Positions 34,328-44,501 of a stretch of DNA of 64,000 nucleotides are shown here, one piece after another. The translations under genes and the position numbers were made by a program. The DNA is from an uncultured Sphingomonadaceae bacterium. GTDB taxonomy: Bacteria; Pseudomonadota; Alphaproteobacteria; Sphingomonadales; Sphingomonadaceae. Location: assembly GCA_947495985.1 (NCBI GenBank), contig CANMBD010000004.1:186001-250000 (forward strand), in the 5' to 3' direction. Position 1 is the stretch's first letter. Each line of letters begins with the position of its first letter. The notes beneath the pieces are model-generated. The model was not told the DNA's origin, ran no database searches, and saw only the letters and a program-made list of their open reading frames with translations.

Positions 34328-34800
34328 AATACTTCCTGTGCAAGTGCCATTTTATTACCGCGATGCATGATTGTGATGCGCAATTTCCAGCGTCCTTCCG
34401 GCAAGATGTTCCGGCTGATATATGTTCCGGCCTGGTCTTGCTTGAAATGCAGGGTGATCGGGTCGGTTCGCCCAACCGGATGTTCTGCAACCGCTATGAT
34501 CTGTGCATCCTCTAGCGGTGTGTTGTCGGCCTTCAGGACAGTCATGGCTATTTTATCCTGAAGACGGATGACCTTCGAGCTAGTCCAGCCATGAGCCTGT
34601 TGTTTGCGGGCTTCCTCCAGCCAGCTATTATATTTCTGGCTGGCAACATAGGTGTTGTCGACCAGAGTGCCGCTAAAGGTCGAGACAGCAAAGCGCGCCA
34701 TGACCATGTTAACAGCTACAACCACTGCGAAAAAGGCAACGATCATGGCAGCGGCATGATAGCCGGTGAAGTTTTTACGTTTGCAGGGGTCGGGGGTCAT
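34324..34800 (-). CDS. fixH: cbb3 oxidase assembly protein FixH
   Basis: A 158-residue protein of the FixH family with one N-terminal membrane helix (AMIVAFFAVVVAVNMVMARFA) and a periplasmic domain starting TFSGTLVDNTYVASQKYNSW. FixH/CcoH is a membrane-anchored assembly factor for cbb3 oxidase, associated with the oxidase complex. The ATG overlaps the ccoG stop, and its own stop overlaps the ccoI start. Confidence 0.93.
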   Translation of the reverse strand: MTPDPCKRKNFTGYHAAAMIVAFFAVVVAVNMVMARFAVSTFSGTLVDNTYVASQKYNSWLEEARKQQAHGWTSSKVIRLQDKIAMTVLKADNTPLEDAQIIAVAEHPVGRTDPITLHFKQDQAGTYISRNILPEGRWKLRITIMHRGNKMALAQEVF

Positions 34801-36254
34801 TCAGCACTCTCCGGGCGTTCAAAAAAGACGTTGTGGCTGTCTTGCGCCGTCCGGTCATCCACAGCCCGGACAGTCAGTACAAACTCTTCCCGTGAAGCGC
34901 CGGTACCTGGCGCCGCAACAAATAACCTCATCCTGCCGACACTGTCAGCCGGGACATCGACCGTTACAGTTTGACCCGCCGTCTCCCGGGATCCCTCACT
35001 TGACCACAGCACAGCCTGACCGAGACCGGACATGGAAACTTCCATTGTTCGTGGACGGTTCTCCATATTCCGCAAATTGGCGGTGTAGGCGTTACGGACG
35101 GCGCCATCGGCAAGCTGAACATAGAGCGGATTGCGATCATGATTGGCGCTGATATCAATGCGGGTGCGGTTACCGACAGCAAAGAGCATGGCGAGACCGA
35201 TTGCACCCCAGGCAGAAAAATAGAGGATGGTACGCGGACGAAAGAGTGTTTTCAGGACCGGGGTGTGGGATTGGCCGGCCTTTTCCAACTCGGCATCTTC
35301 TTCTGTGACATAGTCAATTAATCCGCGTGGACGACCCACTTGATCCATTACCTTGTCACAGGCATCAATGCACAGAGCGCATGTTATGCAGCCAATTTGC
35401 GGTCCTTCGCGTATATCAATTCCGGTCGGGCAGACTGCAACGCATTGATTGCAGTCGATACAGTCACCAAAGCTGCCGGGTTGTGCTTCGGCCTTTTTGA
35501 CACTGCCGCGAGGCTCGCCGCGCCAGTCTTTGTAAGTCACTGTCAGTGACTTTTCGTCCATCATTGCGGCTTGAATCCGCGGCCAGGGACACATGTAGAT
35601 GCACACCTGCTCACGCATGAAACCGCCAAAGATGAACGTTGTCGCGGTCAAAACGCCGACGGTGGCATAAGCGACAAAGGCCGCTTCGCCCGAAAAAAAG
35701 TCCCGTGCCAGGGTCGGGGCGTCGGCAAAATAGAATATCCACGCACCACCTGTGGCCAATGCAACCAGCAACCATATTGTCCACTTGCTCAGCCGTTTGA
35801 ATATTTTCTTTGGTCCCCAGGGGGCGTCCTGCAAACGAAACTGAGCATTGCGGTCACCGTCAATCGCACGCTCGATATGCTGGAACAGATCGGTCCAGAC
35901 CGTCTGCGGGCAGGAATAGCCGCACCAGGCCCGGCCCACCGCAGAAGTGACCAGAAACAGACCAATGCCCGCCATGACCAGCATGCCAGCGACATAGTAA
36001 AATTCATGCGGCCAGATTTCGATCCCGAACATGAAAAAGCGGCGGTTCGCCAAATCGACCAATACCGCCTGATCCGGCGCGTAAGGACCGCGATCCCAAC
36101 GAATCCAGGGGGTGACATAGTAAATCGCCAACGTCACCGCCATGATTACCCATTTCAGCCGTCGGAACGTACCGTCTACTGCCTTGGGAAAAACGCCCTT
36201 GCGCTTTTCATAAAGCTGCAGTTGCGGATCAAGAATTTCGTCAGGATTGCTCAT
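34797..36254 (-). CDS. ccoG: cbb3 oxidase accessory ferredoxin-type protein CcoG (RdxA/FixG)
   Basis: A 485-residue membrane protein with about five helices and two [4Fe-4S] sites (CIDCNQCVAVCPTGID, then CITCALCIDACDKVMDQVG). A C-terminal periplasmic domain follows (about residues 350-485). CcoG proteins take part in copper delivery to CcoN, probably as a Cu(II) reductase. The first 14 bases overlap the end of ccoP. The C-terminal Ig-like fold ends ERPESAE. Confidence 0.94.
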   Translation of the reverse strand: MSNPDEILDPQLQLYEKRKGVFPKAVDGTFRRLKWVIMAVTLAIYYVTPWIRWDRGPYAPDQAVLVDLANRRFFMFGIEIWPHEFYYVAGMLVMAGIGLFLVTSAVGRAWCGYSCPQTVWTDLFQHIERAIDGDRNAQFRLQDAPWGPKKIFKRLSKWTIWLLVALATGGAWIFYFADAPTLARDFFSGEAAFVAYATVGVLTATTFIFGGFMREQVCIYMCPWPRIQAAMMDEKSLTVTYKDWRGEPRGSVKKAEAQPGSFGDCIDCNQCVAVCPTGIDIREGPQIGCITCALCIDACDKVMDQVGRPRGLIDYVTEEDAELEKAGQSHTPVLKTLFRPRTILYFSAWGAIGLAMLFAVGNRTRIDISANHDRNPLYVQLADGAVRNAYTANLRNMENRPRTMEVSMSGLGQAVLWSSEGSRETAGQTVTVDVPADSVGRMRLFVAAPGTGASREEFVLTVRAVDDRTAQDSHNVFFERPESAE

Positions 36255-37194
36255 CTACCGGAGTCTCCGCCTCAGTGGCTGTTGCCGCTTGCTCTGTCGC
36301 ACTATCCTCTGATACTGGCGCAGCTTCGCCGCCACCCAGTGAATGTACGTAGGCCGTCAGCATCCTGATAGTCGCTGCGTCCAACCGATGGCCCCAGCGT
36401 GGCATTACGCCGTAACGACTGTTCGTGATCGTGTCGGTCAGCGAGGCACGGTCCAGACCATAAAGATTGATGGCATCAGTCAGGTTGGGTGCGCCCTGCA
36501 TTCGGTCCCCCTTGGCGTCATTGCCATGGCATACCGTACAGTTGACCTCGAAAAGTGCCGCACCCCGGTTTGAAGATGCGCTTTGTTGCTCGCGATCACT
36601 GAGCACCCGGACATAGGATACGAGATCCTGAATCTCGTTTGGCTGCAATATCCCGTCACGCCCAAAGGCGGGCATCTGGGAAAAACGTGTTTCATCATGG
36701 TCGGGATTACGGATACCGTGGACCAGCGTATATTCAATCGCTTCCATGTCGCCGCCCCAAAGCCATTCATCGTCGTTTAGATTGGGATAGCCCTTGGAAC
36801 CGGCTGCGCCCGCGCCGTGGCATTGCACACAATGTACCTTAAAAGCGGATCGGCCGCCCTGTACCGCTTCATTGAGCAGTTCCGGATTATTGGGCAAATC
36901 ATGGATGTCTGTGTTTACTAGAGCTTGCCGGATCGGTTCCAACTCGGCTTCACGGGCTGCCAATGCCTTTTGATAATCGCCGCGACTGGACCAGCCAAGC
37001 ACGCCTTCGGTTGCGCTGTTGACCATTGGCCATGCCGGATAAAGCACGACATAGACGAGGCCCCAGATAATTGTTGCATAAAGAGTCCACAGCCACCAGC
37101 GCGGCATAGGGGTATCGAGTTCCTCAATACCATCCCATTCATGGCCAACCGTCTGGGTGCCCGTTGCTTCGTCAATTCTCTGTTTATCAACCAT
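36241..37194 (-). CDS. ccoP: cbb3 cytochrome oxidase diheme subunit CcoP
   Basis: A diheme cytochrome c subunit that feeds electrons to CcoO and CcoN. The 317-residue protein has one membrane helix (about residues 35-57) and two heme sites: Cys122-Cys125-His126 (CVQCHGAG) and Cys219-Cys222-His223 (CTVCHGND). Met ligands are plausible in FSQMPAFG and GVMPRWG. ATG 37194 has AGGA eight bases upstream. The C-terminal 30 residues are Ala/Glu-rich. It begins eight bases before the ccoQ stop. Confidence 0.96.
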   Translation of the reverse strand: MVDKQRIDEATGTQTVGHEWDGIEELDTPMPRWWLWTLYATIIWGLVYVVLYPAWPMVNSATEGVLGWSSRGDYQKALAAREAELEPIRQALVNTDIHDLPNNPELLNEAVQGGRSAFKVHCVQCHGAGAAGSKGYPNLNDDEWLWGGDMEAIEYTLVHGIRNPDHDETRFSQMPAFGRDGILQPNEIQDLVSYVRVLSDREQQSASSNRGAALFEVNCTVCHGNDAKGDRMQGAPNLTDAINLYGLDRASLTDTITNSRYGVMPRWGHRLDAATIRMLTAYVHSLGGGEAAPVSEDSATEQAATATEAETPVDEQS

Positions 37195-37348
37195 CTTCGT
37201 GATCCTCTTCAAAGATCATATGCGCCGCTTCTTCATGTTTTCGTCCCGATCCAGGCCGGAAGGTCCAGCCGATCATGGTCAGGAAAATAATGCCCAGAAA
37301 CAGCAACCCCCAACTATCCGCAAAATGCCTGAGTGCCTCATAGCTCAT
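37187..37348 (-). CDS. ccoQ: cbb3 oxidase small subunit CcoQ
   Basis: A 53-residue protein with one membrane helix (SWGLLFLGIIFLTMIGWTFRPG), the FixQ/CcoQ pattern, and an acidic C-terminus. ATG 37348 overlaps the stop of the 27-codon frame upstream (ATGA) and has AGGAG eight bases before it. CcoQ stabilises the association of CcoP with the complex. Confidence 0.92.
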   Translation of the reverse strand: MSYEALRHFADSWGLLFLGIIFLTMIGWTFRPGSGRKHEEAAHMIFEEDHEDG

Positions 37349-37428
37349 CGCGGTTGCTCCTGTGCCTCGCCTGCTTGAAAATCGGCGCCCGAGCGAAATG
37401 CGCTGTGTCGCAAATCTTGATATGTCAT
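37345..37428 (-). CDS. 27-residue frame between ccoO and ccoQ
   Basis: A very short frame that fills the whole gap between ccoO and ccoQ. Its ATG (37428) overlaps the ccoO stop as ATGA, and its stop overlaps the ccoQ ATG as ATGA. GGAG lies five bases upstream. The peptide begins [14 protein letters not shown] and is then acidic and Gln-rich; it has no membrane helix, so it is not a second CcoQ. It may be a real microprotein of the oxidase, or a translated spacer that couples ccoO to ccoQ. Confidence 0.55.
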   Translation of the reverse strand: MTYQDLRHSAFRSGADFQAGEAQEQPR

Positions 37429-38159
37429 CTTGGCTCCTCCAGAGCTTCGCCGGCTTCAAAATCGACTAATGTGCCGATCATCTGCAAATAGGCCACGAGC
37501 GCATCCATCTCTGTCAACCGGTCAGGGTCGCCGTCAAAATCGCGAACCTGCGCTTTGGGGTAGCGTTTCTCCAAATCGGTAGTCGATGCTGTTGGGTCAG
37601 CTTGCGCCATCAAATCATCGTTGGCCGCTGCAATCGCCTCCTCAGTATAGGGAACGCCGACACGCCGCTGTGCAGTTAGATGTTTGACCATATCACCAGC
37701 CTTCAGGTCTTTCTCAGCCAGAAACGCATAAGGCGGCATGATCGATTCCGGCACCACCGAGCGGGGATCAATCAGATGCTGGACATGCCATTCATCCGAA
37801 TAACGCCCGCCAACCCGGGCCAGATCAGGGCCCGTCCGCTTGGAACCCCACTGGAAAGGATGATCATACATGCTTTCCGCCGCCAGACTGTAATGACCAT
37901 AGCGCTCCACTTCATCGCGGAAAGGTCTTACCATCTGGCTATGACAGCTGTAACAGCCTTCTCGTATGTAGATGTTGCGCCCTGCCAGTTCGAGCGGGGT
38001 ATAGGGCCGTACGCCTTCGACTTTCTCAATCGTGTTATCGATCCAGAAGAGCGGTGCGATCTCGACGATCCCGCCAATCGCCACAGTGACAAAGGCGGCC
38101 AGACCCAGCAAGGTGACATTGCGTTCGAGTTTCTTGTGATGTTTAGCAAAACCGGACAT
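37425..38159 (-). CDS. ccoO: cbb3 cytochrome oxidase monoheme subunit CcoO
   Basis: A 244-residue monoheme cytochrome c with one N-terminal helix (about residues 15-35). Heme site Cys69-Cys72-His73 lies in [26 protein letters not shown], the CcoO signature. GGAGGC precedes ATG 38159. The longer frame to 38231 overlaps ccoN and is not used. It lies between ccoN and the 27-codon frame. Confidence 0.96.
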   Translation of the reverse strand: MSGFAKHHKKLERNVTLLGLAAFVTVAIGGIVEIAPLFWIDNTIEKVEGVRPYTPLELAGRNIYIREGCYSCHSQMVRPFRDEVERYGHYSLAAESMYDHPFQWGSKRTGPDLARVGGRYSDEWHVQHLIDPRSVVPESIMPPYAFLAEKDLKAGDMVKHLTAQRRVGVPYTEEAIAAANDDLMAQADPTASTTDLEKRYPKAQVRDFDGDPDRLTEMDALVAYLQMIGTLVDFEAGEALEEPR

Positions 38160-38172
38160 GTGCTCGCCTCCC

Positions 38173-39843
38173 TTATTCTGCTGGCTCGATTGCAGGTTTT
38201 CCCACAATCGGCTTATCTGCGGCCTCGTCATAAGGCGTTTCGGTCATGGGTTTCTCTTCGCGCTGTTTACCCGCAATCGTCATCCAGACATTGTAGACCA
38301 GCACAATGGCACCGGCGAGATAGAGCAGGCCGCCCGCCGCGCGGATGATATACATTGGCAGCATCGCGGATACGACTTCGGAGAAAGCGTAAACCAGATA
38401 GCCATCATCACCATATTCGCGCCACATCAGGCCTTGCATGATGCCGGCTACCCACATTGACGCGGCGTAGAGAACGATACCAAGCGTCGCGAGCCAGAAG
38501 TGCCAGTTCACCATGCGCAGCGAATAAAGCCGTTCTTTGCCCCAAAGGCGCGGGACGAGATAGTAAAGGCAAGCGAAGGTTATCATGCCGTTCCAGCCCA
38601 GTGCACCACTATGAACATGACCAATTGTCCAGTCGGTGTAATGCGACAGGCTGTTCACGGCTTTGATTGACATCATCGGACCTTCAAACGTGCTCATGCC
38701 ATAGAAGGCGAGTGCGAGGACCATCATCCGGATGATGGGATCGGTACGGATTTTGTCCCATGCTCCGTTCAGGGTCATCAGGCCGTTGATCATTCCACCC
38801 CAGCTAGGCATCCAAAGCACGACCGAGAAGACCATGCCGAGCGTCTGGGCCCAGTCGGGCAGCGCCGTGTAATGAAGATGGTGCGGTCCTGCCCAGATGT
38901 AGAGGAAGATCAAGGACCAGAAGTGGATGATCGACAGTCGGTAGCTATAAACTGGTCTCTCTGCCTGTTTCGGCACGAAATAGTACATCATTGCCAAGAA
39001 GCCTGCCGTCAGGAAAAATCCAACAGCGTTATGGCCATACCACCACTGGGTCAGCGCATCCTGCACGCCAGCAAAAGCGGCATAGCTTTTCGAGCCCAGC
39101 AGGCTGACCGGCATGGACAGGCCGTTCACGACATGCAACATGGCGATGGTAAGAATGAATGACAGATAGAACCAGTTGGCCACATAGATATGCGGCTCGG
39201 ACCGACGTACGATTGTACCAATGAAGACTGCTGCATAACACAGCCAGACGATGGTCAACCAAAGATCGACATACCATTCGGGTTCGGCATATTCCTTGGA
39301 CTGGGTCACACCCATCAGATAACCTGTGGCCGCCAGCACGATGAACAGCTGGTAACCCCAGAAAACAAAACGGGCGAGGCCAGGGAAGGCCAACCTCGCC
39401 CTGCATGTACGCTGCACGACATAATAGCTTGTCGCGATCAGCGCATTGCCTCCAAAAGCGAAAATAACGGCAGATGTATGGAGGGGCCGCAAACGACCAA
39501 ATGTGGTATATTCAAAATTCAGGTTAAGCACCGGAAACGCCAGTTGCAGGGCAATGATAAGCCCAACCAAGAAACCGGCAATACCCCAGAAAATAGTCGC
39601 GATCACGCCCCAGCGGATCGGATCGTCATCATAAATACCGGGATCGGCGGGGGCCTTTAATATACCGCGTCCAATGGCAGCATAGTCTGCCTTGTTTATG
39701 GTCACCCAAAGAGCGATCCCGGCAGCCAAAGCGATAATTGCCATATGCACGGCAAATCCGGCATCTGCCGCCAGAACCATTGCAATAAACGCAAAAAATA
39801 CGATAGCCAGCCAGCCGCCAGCCTTTAATAAGAGCGTATCCAT
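38173..39843 (-). CDS. ccoN: cbb3 cytochrome oxidase catalytic subunit CcoN
   Basis: The heme-copper catalytic subunit of a high-affinity terminal oxidase, about 14-15 helices, 556 residues. Expected His ligands and CcoN motifs are seen: [50 protein letters not shown] and [17 protein letters not shown]. It is first in the cco cluster and has a perfect FNR site 79 bases upstream. An oxidase of this type supports growth at very low oxygen. Confidence 0.97.
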   Translation of the reverse strand: MDTLLLKAGGWLAIVFFAFIAMVLAADAGFAVHMAIIALAAGIALWVTINKADYAAIGRGILKAPADPGIYDDDPIRWGVIATIFWGIAGFLVGLIIALQLAFPVLNLNFEYTTFGRLRPLHTSAVIFAFGGNALIATSYYVVQRTCRARLAFPGLARFVFWGYQLFIVLAATGYLMGVTQSKEYAEPEWYVDLWLTIVWLCYAAVFIGTIVRRSEPHIYVANWFYLSFILTIAMLHVVNGLSMPVSLLGSKSYAAFAGVQDALTQWWYGHNAVGFFLTAGFLAMMYYFVPKQAERPVYSYRLSIIHFWSLIFLYIWAGPHHLHYTALPDWAQTLGMVFSVVLWMPSWGGMINGLMTLNGAWDKIRTDPIIRMMVLALAFYGMSTFEGPMMSIKAVNSLSHYTDWTIGHVHSGALGWNGMITFACLYYLVPRLWGKERLYSLRMVNWHFWLATLGIVLYAASMWVAGIMQGLMWREYGDDGYLVYAFSEVVSAMLPMYIIRAAGGLLYLAGAIVLVYNVWMTIAGKQREEKPMTETPYDEAADKPIVGKPAIEPAE

Positions 39844-39921
39844 GATGTCCTTCCCTGTATGGACGATTCAAAAAATCGTCTTCAACAGGAAGCGGCATGG
39901 CAGGCTAGGCAGTCATTCACA

Positions 39922-39935
39922 TTGATCTAGATCAA
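39922..39935. promoter_or_regulatory. FNR/FixK-type operator upstream of ccoN
   Basis: A perfect TTGAT-N4-ATCAA site (TTGATCTAGATCAA), the Fnr/FixK consensus, lies between ccoN and the fnr gene and 79 bases before the ccoN ATG. It implies activation of the oxidase cluster by the neighbouring Fnr protein when oxygen is low. Confidence 0.88.
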
Positions 39936-40019
39936 CGCGACAAAGTCTTTATCAAATCGGCTTTTTTAAGAAAATAAGGATCCCGCAAGGACGCAGCTTC
40001 ATTTATCGATCTGCCCGAC

Positions 40020-40730
40020 CTAGCTTGATCCAGCATCGGCAATATCGTGCAAGCGGTTCGCATCTAGTATCTGGACATTGCGGTGATCGGGCAGTGCGAT
40101 CACTTCATTCTTTTTCAATTGGGTCATTTGGCGGCTCACCGTTTCAATGGTCAGGCCCAATATATCCGCTACCTGCTGACGGCCGAAAGGCAGCGCGAAC
40201 TGTTGAAGACTTCCGCCGACGACGCTGCAACTGGCGTCCGCCAGCCGGTCCGACATTTCCAGCAGGAAAGATGCCACGCGCTCTGGAGCTGTTTTCCGTC
40301 CCAACATCAACATCGACCGGCGAACGCGGTCGAGTTCAACTAACGTGCGCTGCAGTAATTTATGTTCGAGGTCAGGATGTTCACGAACAAACTGATCGAA
40401 ATCGGAGCGCGAGAAAACACAGACTTTTGAATCTGCAAGAGCGGTTACCGTATATTCATTCCTGTCGCCGAACGGGCGCCCGACAAAATCGGACGGGTAA
40501 AGCAAGCCGATAATTTGCTCGCGACCGTCTTCCAGAGACGAGGTCAGTTTAAACGCCCCTTCCACGACATTGGCCACGATCAGGCTATCGTCACCTTCCC
40601 ATATCAACGCCTGCCCCGCCTTGATCGAGACTTTGCGGGAGAGGCGATTGATTGCGATCAGCTCGTCCGGGTCCAATGCCGAACAAATGGCCTTGTTTTT
40701 GACAACACATTGTTCGCAATTGTTCATCAT
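40020..40730 (-). CDS. fnr: Crp/Fnr-family oxygen regulator with an Fe-S site
   Basis: A 236-residue regulator with a cyclic-nucleotide-like domain (about residues 20-140), a dimer helix and a C-terminal helix-turn-helix (GRQQVADILGLTIETVSRQM). The N-terminal Cys5, Cys8 and Cys16 (C-x2-C-x7-C) plus Cys104 give the four ligands expected for an oxygen-labile [4Fe-4S] cluster, the FnrL pattern. The gene is transcribed toward ccoN; 176 bases separate it from the ccoN start and hold the FNR site. Start 40730 or 40727. Confidence 0.93.
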   Translation of the reverse strand: MMNNCEQCVVKNKAICSALDPDELIAINRLSRKVSIKAGQALIWEGDDSLIVANVVEGAFKLTSSLEDGREQIIGLLYPSDFVGRPFGDRNEYTVTALADSKVCVFSRSDFDQFVREHPDLEHKLLQRTLVELDRVRRSMLMLGRKTAPERVASFLLEMSDRLADASCSVVGGSLQQFALPFGRQQVADILGLTIETVSRQMTQLKKNEVIALPDHRNVQILDANRLHDIADAGSS

Positions 40731-40844
40731 GGATCAGTAAACCTCGTCGAGTGTCAGGGCAATAGCCCGGCCTGTCCCCGATTATATGGGCCGATACTGT
40801 CAAGCAACTTCACGCCCTCGCGGGTGTAAGCTACGCTCTAGCTT

Positions 40845-41372
40845 CTAGAACGGTACGTCGTCATCGAGGTCGCTGTCAAATGCGCCGCCGCCTTGACCAC
40901 CGGAAGATCCACCACCGGTATTGCCCCACCCGTCATTGGAGCCACCTCCAGAGCTACCACCGGAACCACCGCCGCTCCAGCCGTCATTGCCGCCGCCTTG
41001 GCCGCCCATACCGCCACCTTGACGGGAATCGAGCATTTCCAATTTGCCATCAAAACCCTGCAAGACAATCTCTGTTGAATAGCGGTCATTGCCCGACTGA
41101 TCCTGCCATTTGCGGGTTTGCAGTTTTCCTTCGATATAAACTTTGCTTCCCTTGCGGAGATATTTTTCCGCGACGCCCGCTAGGCCTTCGGAGAAGATAG
41201 CGACGCTATGCCACTCGGTCTTTTCCTTGCGCTCACCGGTGTTACGGTCTTTCCAGCTTTCAGATGTCGCGATGCGCAGATTGCAGACTTTGCCGCCATT
41301 GTTAAACGTACGCACTTCAGGGTCGGCACCCAGATTTCCTACGATGATTACTTTATTGATGCCGCCAGCCAT
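40845..41372 (-). CDS. ssb: single-stranded DNA-binding protein
   Basis: A 175-residue SSB that coats single-stranded DNA in replication and repair. The OB-fold occupies residues 1-110 ([59 protein letters not shown]). A Gly/Ser-rich linker follows, and the acidic tip DLDDDVPF that recruits partner proteins closes the chain. ATG 41372 follows GAGGGG; an in-frame ATG two codons earlier is also possible. The much longer upstream frame is unrelated to SSB. Confidence 0.96.
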   Translation of the reverse strand: MAGGINKVIIVGNLGADPEVRTFNNGGKVCNLRIATSESWKDRNTGERKEKTEWHSVAIFSEGLAGVAEKYLRKGSKVYIEGKLQTRKWQDQSGNDRYSTEIVLQGFDGKLEMLDSRQGGGMGGQGGGNDGWSGGGSGGSSGGGSNDGWGNTGGGSSGGQGGGAFDSDLDDDVPF

Positions 41373-41422
41373 TTGCATTTCCCCTCGGAATATATGTGAT
41401 GTTTTTCGATTCTCTGGAGGCT

Positions 41423-43282
41423 CTATAGACCGAGGGCGACAGCACTCCAATATGTAATCCCGGCCGCCGCATAAGCCAGCGCGAAAAGATACCCCAACAT
41501 GAACATTGGCCATTTCCAGCCATTGGTTTCGCGGCGTGTCACGGCGATGGTCGAGATACATTGGGGCGCAAAGACAAACCAAGCCAGAAACGCCAAGGCG
41601 GTTGGCAAGGACCATCGGCTTTGGAGGCGCTCGGTTAATGATTTCGCTTCTGCTTCCTCATCAGGTGCATCAATCGCATAGGTTGTTGCCAGCGCCGCTA
41701 CCGCGACCTCACGGGCTGCCATGGCGGGGATCAAGGCCAGCGCCATGTCGCGATTGAAACCAATCGGCGCGACCACTGGTTCGATAACATTGGCTATTCG
41801 GCCGGCGGCAGAATAATCCACTTGGCTCACCGGGCTATCGATCGGCACTTTGGGATAGGTCAACATGAGCCAAAGCACTACGGTAGCGGCGAAGATGATT
41901 GTTCCGGCACGGCGCAAAAATATCCATGCCCGCTGCCAGAGGCCCAGCAATATATCACGAATACGCGGCAGCTGATATTTGGGCATCTCCATCAGGAAAC
42001 CGCTATTCGGGCCTTTGGTGACAGTGCTGCGCAAGACCAGTGCAACAATCATCGCACCGAGAATACCGAATATATAAAGGCCGAAGAGAACCAGGCCTTG
42101 AAGACCGATACCTTCGCCTACGTCGCGGGCCGGAATGAAGGCGCCAATGATGATTGCATATACCGGTAGACGCGCCGCGCAGGTCATAAGCGGCGCGACC
42201 AATATCGTGGTCAGCCTGTCTTTCGGGTCTGCTATACTACGCGTCGCCATGATACCGGGAATGGCGCAGGCGAAGGAAGACAGCAATGGAATGAAACTGC
42301 GCCCGGACAGACCAACACTGGCCATCAACCGGTCCATGATAAAGGCCGCTCGGGTCATATAGCCGCTGGCTTCGAGCAAGAGGATGAACAGAAACAAGAT
42401 CAGAATTTGTGGCAGGAAGACAACAACTGATCCGACTCCGCCAATTGCGCCCTCAATTAAAAAATCACGCAAGAAGCCTTCACCGAGATTGGCTTCCACC
42501 GCAGCCGCAGCCCATTCACCTGCGCCTTCTATCCAGCCTATGGGCGCTTCGGACCAGGCAAAGACTGCCTGAAACATCACAAACATAATCGCAAGGAGGA
42601 TGATCGGTCCGGCAAATGGATGCAGGAACACAGCATCCGCCCGTTCTGACCACCGGCGACCCGCGGTCTCAGCAACAACCGCCATGTTGGCAATTTCCTT
42701 TGCCTGCTTGCGCAGACCTTGGCCCCGTTCTTTGGGGACAATGGTAGTCAGTTGCTCGTTTTTCTCGGATAGACGTGTTTCAATAGCGGCGGACAAGAGC
42801 TCAAGACCGCGACTGCGAACGGCAACAGTTGGAATAACCGGTACGCCCAACTCTGCTTCCAGCTTGGCCGGATCCAGCGTCAAACCGTCACGCTCCGCAA
42901 GATCCATCATGTTAAGCGCAATGAGGACGGGTCTGCCCAGTGCAATTACTTCCAGCGCGAAGCGCAGATGATTGTCGAGATTGGCAGCATCCAATACGAT
43001 AACAATTGCATCGGGCTGACGCTCGCCTTTCTGTTCTCCCATGATCACACTGCGTGTTACCGCTTCATCCGGGCTGGTTGGATCGAGACTGTAGCTGCCC
43101 GGTAAATCCACAAGTTCGACCGGGCGACCATTGGCCAGCTGAAAATGACCGGATTTGCGTTCCACAGTAACGCCGGGATAGTTTGCAATTTTCTGCCGCG
43201 CCCCGGTCAGCGCATTGAACAAAGCGCTTTTACCAGCATTGGGGTTGCCCGCCAGGACAATCAGGGGGGCTGTTTCGCTCAT
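41423..43282 (-). CDS. feoB: ferrous iron transporter FeoB
   Basis: An inner-membrane Fe(II) transporter, 619 residues. The N-terminal GTPase has G1 [17 protein letters not shown]3 VDLPGSYSL and G4 NMMD. The gate-containing membrane region follows, with [12 protein letters not shown] and [11 protein letters not shown], the Cys motifs of the iron path. It is shorter than the E. coli protein (773) but fits the short alphaproteobacterial form. It begins three bases after the feoA stop. Confidence 0.95.
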   Translation of the reverse strand: MSETAPLIVLAGNPNAGKSALFNALTGARQKIANYPGVTVERKSGHFQLANGRPVELVDLPGSYSLDPTSPDEAVTRSVIMGEQKGERQPDAIVIVLDAANLDNHLRFALEVIALGRPVLIALNMMDLAERDGLTLDPAKLEAELGVPVIPTVAVRSRGLELLSAAIETRLSEKNEQLTTIVPKERGQGLRKQAKEIANMAVVAETAGRRWSERADAVFLHPFAGPIILLAIMFVMFQAVFAWSEAPIGWIEGAGEWAAAAVEANLGEGFLRDFLIEGAIGGVGSVVVFLPQILILFLFILLLEASGYMTRAAFIMDRLMASVGLSGRSFIPLLSSFACAIPGIMATRSIADPKDRLTTILVAPLMTCAARLPVYAIIIGAFIPARDVGEGIGLQGLVLFGLYIFGILGAMIVALVLRSTVTKGPNSGFLMEMPKYQLPRIRDILLGLWQRAWIFLRRAGTIIFAATVVLWLMLTYPKVPIDSPVSQVDYSAAGRIANVIEPVVAPIGFNRDMALALIPAMAAREVAVAALATTYAIDAPDEEAEAKSLTERLQSRWSLPTALAFLAWFVFAPQCISTIAVTRRETNGWKWPMFMLGYLFALAYAAAGITYWSAVALGL

Positions 43283-43285
43283 GAT

Positions 43286-43552
43286 TTAGGCTGGAATAAC
43301 CACCGATATGTTTGCTGCATGAGATTTGCGAATTGCAATCATCATCCGGCCAACCTTGAGAGCAATAGGATCATTGAAACCGAACATGCCTTTGTGAAGT
43401 TTTTCCACTGTAACACCTTCATCAAGACCCAGGGCGCGAAGCCGCGCGCCTTCATTTTCCGACATAGCATCCCAGTCAATCGAAGAAATTTCGGCGCGCT
43501 GGCGCATGGCAAGGCGATCCAGCGTCAGTGCTAATGTAACTGGTGCGTTCAT
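43286..43552 (-). CDS. feoA: FeoA domain protein
   Basis: An 88-residue SH3-like FeoA protein that partners FeoB. Core motifs: SENEGARLRALGLDEGVTVEKLHKG and KVGRMMIAIRKSHAANISV. It is the first gene of the feoAB operon, with a weak Fur-like site upstream. Confidence 0.92.
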   Translation of the reverse strand: MNAPVTLALTLDRLAMRQRAEISSIDWDAMSENEGARLRALGLDEGVTVEKLHKGMFGFNDPIALKVGRMMIAIRKSHAANISVVIPA

Positions 43553-43575
43553 AAATAAGCTCGCTAGGTATCAGT

Positions 43576-43590
43576 TGCGACTGATTATCA
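43576..43590. promoter_or_regulatory. weak Fur-like site upstream of feoA
   Basis: On the minus strand the sequence reads TGATAATCAGTCGCA: the left seven bases match the 7-1-7 Fur pattern exactly, the right half four of seven. An adjacent 12-bp palindrome (43587-43598) adds symmetry. It sits 24 bases before the feoA start. A role of Fur is biologically expected, but the match is partial. Confidence 0.35.
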
Positions 43591-43663
43591 ATATTGATTA
43601 GGCATGGCGAGTCTTTTGTTGGTGCGTGCGTTATTCTGAGCGTACCCCACTAGAATTTGATGC

Positions 43664-44341
43664 TCAGGCTCCGCGGTAGCGCAGCCGTCCTATAAAGCGT
43701 GCCATGCTGAACCGATCGCCGCCCGGCTTTGTGAGCTTGGCTTTGACCTTCTCGAACTGCATCACATTTTCGATCCGCCGATCCAGAAACGCTTTGGTGT
43801 CGGCATGACCATCGCTTTCATCATCAAGAAACACGCTGATTGTACTGCCATATACGGCCGATAAAAGTATCCGTTTCGTATAATGATTATAGTCAGTTGC
43901 TGTATCGCCGGCGAGCCGCCACATCTTGTCTGCTGCTCGCCAACCTAGCTTGGCAGCAGTCCGGATATTGGGAGGTGCTGCGAGTATCGCGAGCGCCCGG
44001 CGCAACCCTTCCCGGTCTGGCTCCAATATCTCCAGACGTGCAACTACCAGCGCCGTAACTCGCTCACGAATCTTTATGGCACCAAGCTCTTCTGCGGAAT
44101 ATTTTGCTACCATGGTTTCATCGACGGATTGAAACCATGCATCGATCATATCCACCGGGCCGTCGTTAAACGCCAGTCGCGCCATATCCCCATCTACTCC
44201 GGCTTGCTCGGCCGCTGCTGTCACTGCGTCTTCGTTCCATCCGTCAAAGGCCGCTTGTGATGCCAGAAGCGGCGCGAGATAAGCGCGCACTTCATCGAGC
44301 GTGGCATCATCTCTGAGCGGTTTGGGTTGTTTCGGGTGCAT
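43664..44341 (-). CDS. COQ9 family protein (ubiquinone biosynthesis accessory)
   Basis: A 225-residue lipid-binding protein of the COQ9 family, TetR-like in fold. The conserved core is PPNIRTAAKLGWRAADKMWRLAGDTATDYNHYTKRILLSAVYGST, with WFLDD-like VFLDDESDGHADTKAFLDRRIENVMQFEK after it. In mitochondria COQ9 presents quinone intermediates to COQ7; a similar role is inferred here. AGGA lies upstream of ATG 44341. It is a single gene. Confidence 0.93.
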   Translation of the reverse strand: MHPKQPKPLRDDATLDEVRAYLAPLLASQAAFDGWNEDAVTAAAEQAGVDGDMARLAFNDGPVDMIDAWFQSVDETMVAKYSAEELGAIKIRERVTALVVARLEILEPDREGLRRALAILAAPPNIRTAAKLGWRAADKMWRLAGDTATDYNHYTKRILLSAVYGSTISVFLDDESDGHADTKAFLDRRIENVMQFEKVKAKLTKPGGDRFSMARFIGRLRYRGA

Positions 44342-44501
44342 GTCCTGAATTCCTTATACGTGATTCCTCATATGAGCGAGGGCGCGTCGGCAAACCAATA
44401 AATCCGATATAGGCTGAAAGAAAAGTTTTTAAAGCATTGCATTGCAAAGCGCCACTGGCCTGACTAGCTATTCATCAAGCAATTAAAAATAGCGAAAGAA
44501 C

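Noticed and set aside
43587..43598. 12-bp palindrome ATCAATATTGAT before feoA as an FNR site
   Set aside because: It is not in the TTGAT-N4-ATCAA order; it overlaps the weak Fur-like site and is reported there only.
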